Of a stretch of 33,868 nucleotides of DNA, positions 31,655 to 33,868 are shown one piece after another (positions within the stretch are counted from its first letter, which is position 1; the number at the start of each line of letters is the position of its first letter). Both the position numbers and the translations under genes were made by a program. The notes beneath the pieces were generated by a model. It was not told where the DNA came from. It saw only the letters and a program-made list of their open reading frames with translations, and did no database searches. Origin of the DNA: Ilumatobacteraceae bacterium (GTDB lineage Bacteria > Actinomycetota > Acidimicrobiia > Acidimicrobiales > Ilumatobacteraceae); the NCBI GenBank assembly GCA_016463775.1, contig JAEMQQ010000017.1:1-33868 (forward strand). Direction: 5' to 3'.

Positions 31655-32839
31655 GTGGCCGACGATGAGTTGCCGAACCCGTTCAACAATCCGTTGTTCG
31701 CACAATTCCAGCGAGCGATGTCGGCACAAGGCCCGCTGCAATGGGATGTAGCGCGACAAACAGCGCTCATGTCTGCCACCCAAGGGGTTGCCGAACACAA
31801 CGTCGATCCGCAGCGTCGCATCGCAGTGGAAGCTCTGGCGAATGTCGCGCGCATGCATGCTGCCGACGTCACTGGTCTCGAGGCAAACACCGCTGGCCGC
31901 ATCGAAGTGATTGGTCGCGCAACCTGGGTCAACCTCACCCTCGATACTTGGAAGCCCTACTTTGATGCGCTCGCACAGGCCATCAGCGGCAAGGTCAGCG
32001 ACGATAACACGAGTGCAGCGTCGGGTGATGACACCACCGACCCGATGCTGGCAATGTTGGCCAATGTCAGCAAACTCATCGCACCTTCCATGTTGGGAAT
32101 GTCGGTCGGCACACTGGTCGGTCGTCTCGCGACCAACACCTTCGGTCAATTTGATTTACCGCTGCCCCGCGAACCACACGGACGGCTGGTCATCGTTATC
32201 GGCAATGTCGACAACTTCGCCGATGAGTGGTCGATTCCCCGCGACGACATGACGGTGTGGGCTCTCACACACGAATTGGTGAGTCACTCCGTATTCGGAG
32301 TGGAACACGTTCGTCAAACACTCCGGCGACTTGTAACCGACTTTGCAAGTGGCTTCCGCCCGAACCCGGGTGCACTTTCCGAGAGCATCACGGCGCTCGA
32401 TATTTCATCGGGTGATCCGATGAAGATGCTCGATTCGTTGCTGTCTGACCCAACCGTTCTGCTTGGCGCGCAACGCTCCAAGGCCCAGGACCGTATCGCG
32501 CCCGTTCTTGATGCAGCCGTCACCGCCGTGGTCGGCTATATCGACTACTGCGTCGACCGGGCGACTGCCAAACTGCTCGGTGATGATTCGCGAATTGCCG
32601 AGGCGGTGCGCCGACGGCGGGTTGCCCAATCGGGTGATCGGGTGTTCGTCGAGCGGCTACTGGGCATCGACCTCACCACTGAACGGGTTGCCCTCGCGCA
32701 GCAATTCATTGCCGGCGTGCTCGAACGTGCTGGCGATGCGGGTGTGGCACAACTCGTCGCCAAGCAGGGCAATCTGCCCACCCCTGCTGAACTTGTTGCA
32801 CCAGGTTTGTGGCTGGCCCGCCTGGAGACCAGCGCTTAG
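31655..32839 (+). CDS. Zinc-dependent metalloprotease-like protein (DUF2342, F420-associated family)
   Basis: 394 residues of the actinobacterial zincin family often annotated as coenzyme F420 biosynthesis-associated or putative hydrolase. The zinc motif is HELVSH (H206, E207, H211). Other family segments are FGQFDLPLPRE, IVIGNVDNFADEWSIP and the C-terminal RVALAQQFIAGVLERAGDAG. No signal peptide is visible. A direct role in F420 synthesis has not been shown to my knowledge, and no F420 genes are next to it. GTG start with TAGGCT 7 nt upstream. Its stop codon overlaps that of convergent regX3 (TTAG). Confidence 0.88.
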   Translation: MADDELPNPFNNPLFAQFQRAMSAQGPLQWDVARQTALMSATQGVAEHNVDPQRRIAVEALANVARMHAADVTGLEANTAGRIEVIGRATWVNLTLDTWKPYFDALAQAISGKVSDDNTSAASGDDTTDPMLAMLANVSKLIAPSMLGMSVGTLVGRLATNTFGQFDLPLPREPHGRLVIVIGNVDNFADEWSIPRDDMTVWALTHELVSHSVFGVEHVRQTLRRLVTDFASGFRPNPGALSESITALDISSGDPMKMLDSLLSDPTVLLGAQRSKAQDRIAPVLDAAVTAVVGYIDYCVDRATAKLLGDDSRIAEAVRRRRVAQSGDRVFVERLLGIDLTTERVALAQQFIAGVLERAGDAGVAQLVAKQGNLPTPAELVAPGLWLARLETSA

Positions 32840-33546
32840 TTCAATTTTTCGAATTTGTAACCCAACCCGCGAATCGTGAGTATCGAAGTCGGGGTACTCG
32901 GCACAACTTCTACCTTCGTGCGCAGACGCTTGATGTGTACATCGAGCGTCTTGGTATCACCGTAGTAATCGCTGCCCCAGACACGGTCGATCAGGGTGTC
33001 GCGGGTCATCACCCGACCAGCATTGGCCATCAACACGTACAGGAGCTCGAATTCCTTCAGCGGCAGTTTCGTGAGTTGCCCGCGTACCGTCACCACATGC
33101 TGCTCGGGGTTGATCGTCACGTCGCCGACGCTCACCGAAGTGCCCGAGTCGAGCGACTCACCTTCCAGGGTGGCGCTACGGCGCAGGGCCGCGCGAACCC
33201 GCGCCACCAATTCCCGAATCCGATACGGCTTCACGATGTAGTCGTCAGCGCCAACTTCGAGCCCGACTACCGTGTCGATCTCCGTACCTTTCGCTGACAC
33301 CATGATGATCGGCACCTGGCTTTTTTTACGGATTTCCCGGCACACATCCGTGCCCGATACTTTGGGCAGCATCACATCAAGCAACACGATGTCTGGGTTG
33401 ATTTTGTCGAAATTGCTCAGCGCCTCTGCGCCGTCTCGTGCCACTTCAACACCAAAACCCTCGCGTTGCAATCCGACCACCAATGCATCAATGAAGGCCT
33501 CTTCGTCTTCTACGACCATCACCGTTTGTTTTGACTTCGTATTCAT
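32836..33546 (-). CDS. regX3: OmpR-family response regulator, RegX3-like
   Basis: 236 residues. The receiver domain (about 8-122) has acidic E13/D14, phospho-acceptor D57 (VLLDVMLP) and Lys106 (YIVKPYR). The winged helix (about 140-235) contains [38 protein letters not shown] and [10 protein letters not shown]. It matches mycobacterial RegX3, which controls the phosphate-starvation response, more closely than other OmpR proteins. The gene overlaps the upstream kinase gene by ATGA, as expected for senX3-regX3. Confidence 0.9.
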   Translation of the reverse strand: MNTKSKQTVMVVEDEEAFIDALVVGLQREGFGVEVARDGAEALSNFDKINPDIVLLDVMLPKVSGTDVCREIRKKSQVPIIMVSAKGTEIDTVVGLEVGADDYIVKPYRIRELVARVRAALRRSATLEGESLDSGTSVSVGDVTINPEQHVVTVRGQLTKLPLKEFELLYVLMANAGRVMTRDTLIDRVWGSDYYGDTKTLDVHIKRLRTKVEVVPSTPTSILTIRGLGYKFEKLN

Positions 33547-33868
33547 ATGGCGACACTCCTTGTATCGGGAAGATTTGACAGGTTGGACGGCACCGGTACT
33601 TCATCGAGCTGTCCAAGTTCCGTCGAGACCGTGAGGTCACGTGGCAACACGATCGTAAATGTCGAACCACGACCCTCCTCTGAAACCACGGTCACGTTGC
33701 CACCATGGTTCGAGGCGACATGCCGCACGATAGAAAGACCGAGACCCGAACCCCCGGTGCTGCGCGAGCGGGCGCGGTCGACCCGATAGAACCGCTCAAA
33801 AATACGCTGGTGGTCCTTGGATCCGATGCCGATGCCTTGGTCAATGACGGCGATGCTCACCAATTCCG
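33543..33868 (-). CDS. senX3: Sensor histidine kinase SenX3-like, C-terminal part (cut by window edge)
   Basis: Only the last ~107 codons are in the window, and the frame is open to the right edge. It holds the ATP-binding HATPase_c lid and G boxes: [10 protein letters not shown] (G1), [18 protein letters not shown] (F box) and GSGLGLSIV (G2), followed by [11 protein letters not shown] and a 30-residue tail. It would phosphorylate the adjacent RegX3-like regulator. The assignment to SenX3 rests on the partner and on order kinase-then-regulator with an ATGA overlap. Confidence 0.85.
   Translation of the reverse strand, partial: ELVSIAVIDQGIGIGSKDHQRIFERFYRVDRARSRSTGGSGLGLSIVRHVASNHGGNVTVVSEEGRGSTFTIVLPRDLTVSTELGQLDEVPVPSNLSNLPDTRSVAI

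Overview
The window (about 58% GC by eye) looks like chromosomal DNA of an actinobacterium, probably a compact Acidimicrobiia-type genome. The phylum is supported by mshA (mycothiol) beside a YbjN-fold gene and proC, an actinobacterial GlnR, an RsiG-type cyclic-di-GMP motif, a DUF2342/F420-associated zincin and a SenX3/RegX3 pair. The class is inferred from overall gene content and is less certain. I see no phage genes, insertion sequences, CRISPR arrays or rRNA. Coding density is very high: four convergent gene pairs overlap at their 3' ends and many co-directional pairs overlap by ATGA.

Layout. 17-6402 is all minus strand: MoaD-RsiG fusion, XRE regulator, mshA, ybjN-like, proC, then an intergenic region that appears to encode a small structured RNA, then SAM hydrolase, a 28-residue membrane peptide and an acyl-CoA ligase. 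6467-8283 (plus) holds a histidine phosphatase and an MFS transporter, convergent with nadE (minus). 10117-13284 (plus) is a nitrogen module: eukaryotic-type glutamine synthetase GSII, GSI and GlnR. 13267-15225 (minus) is RidA, a small membrane protein and an 8-oxoguanine deaminase, divergent from a Tat lipoprotein. 16177-20443 holds an A-type Fe-S carrier, Mrp, a NUDIX hydrolase, NfeD and a lone receiver protein. Then come tRNA-Pro(CGG) and a lysC-methyltransferase-asd operon (minus). 23807-29085 has a membrane-anchored cyclophilin, a tyrosine phosphatase, 3-hydroxyacyl-CoA dehydrogenase, Aat and ethylmalonyl-CoA mutase. 29090-31615 (minus) is a tightly coupled moaE, small membrane protein, mreB, CrtO-like acyltransferase and LysM cluster. 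The right end has a zincin convergent with regX3 and a senX3 cut by the window edge.

Most striking observations: (1) a single reading frame joining a MoaD-like ubiquitin fold, with its Gly-Gly internal, to an RsiG-type c-di-GMP-binding anti-sigma domain; (2) a candidate ~105-nt RNA with a CUUG hairpin, a GCAA hairpin and a U-tailed terminator; (3) about 20 genes with a TAnnnT hexamer, often TAGCCT or TACGCT, only 6-9 nt upstream of the start codon and no Shine-Dalgarno, which implies widespread leaderless transcription. In four of these the upstream gene's stop codon lies inside the -10 hexamer, and four divergent gene pairs carry mutually overlapping promoters.
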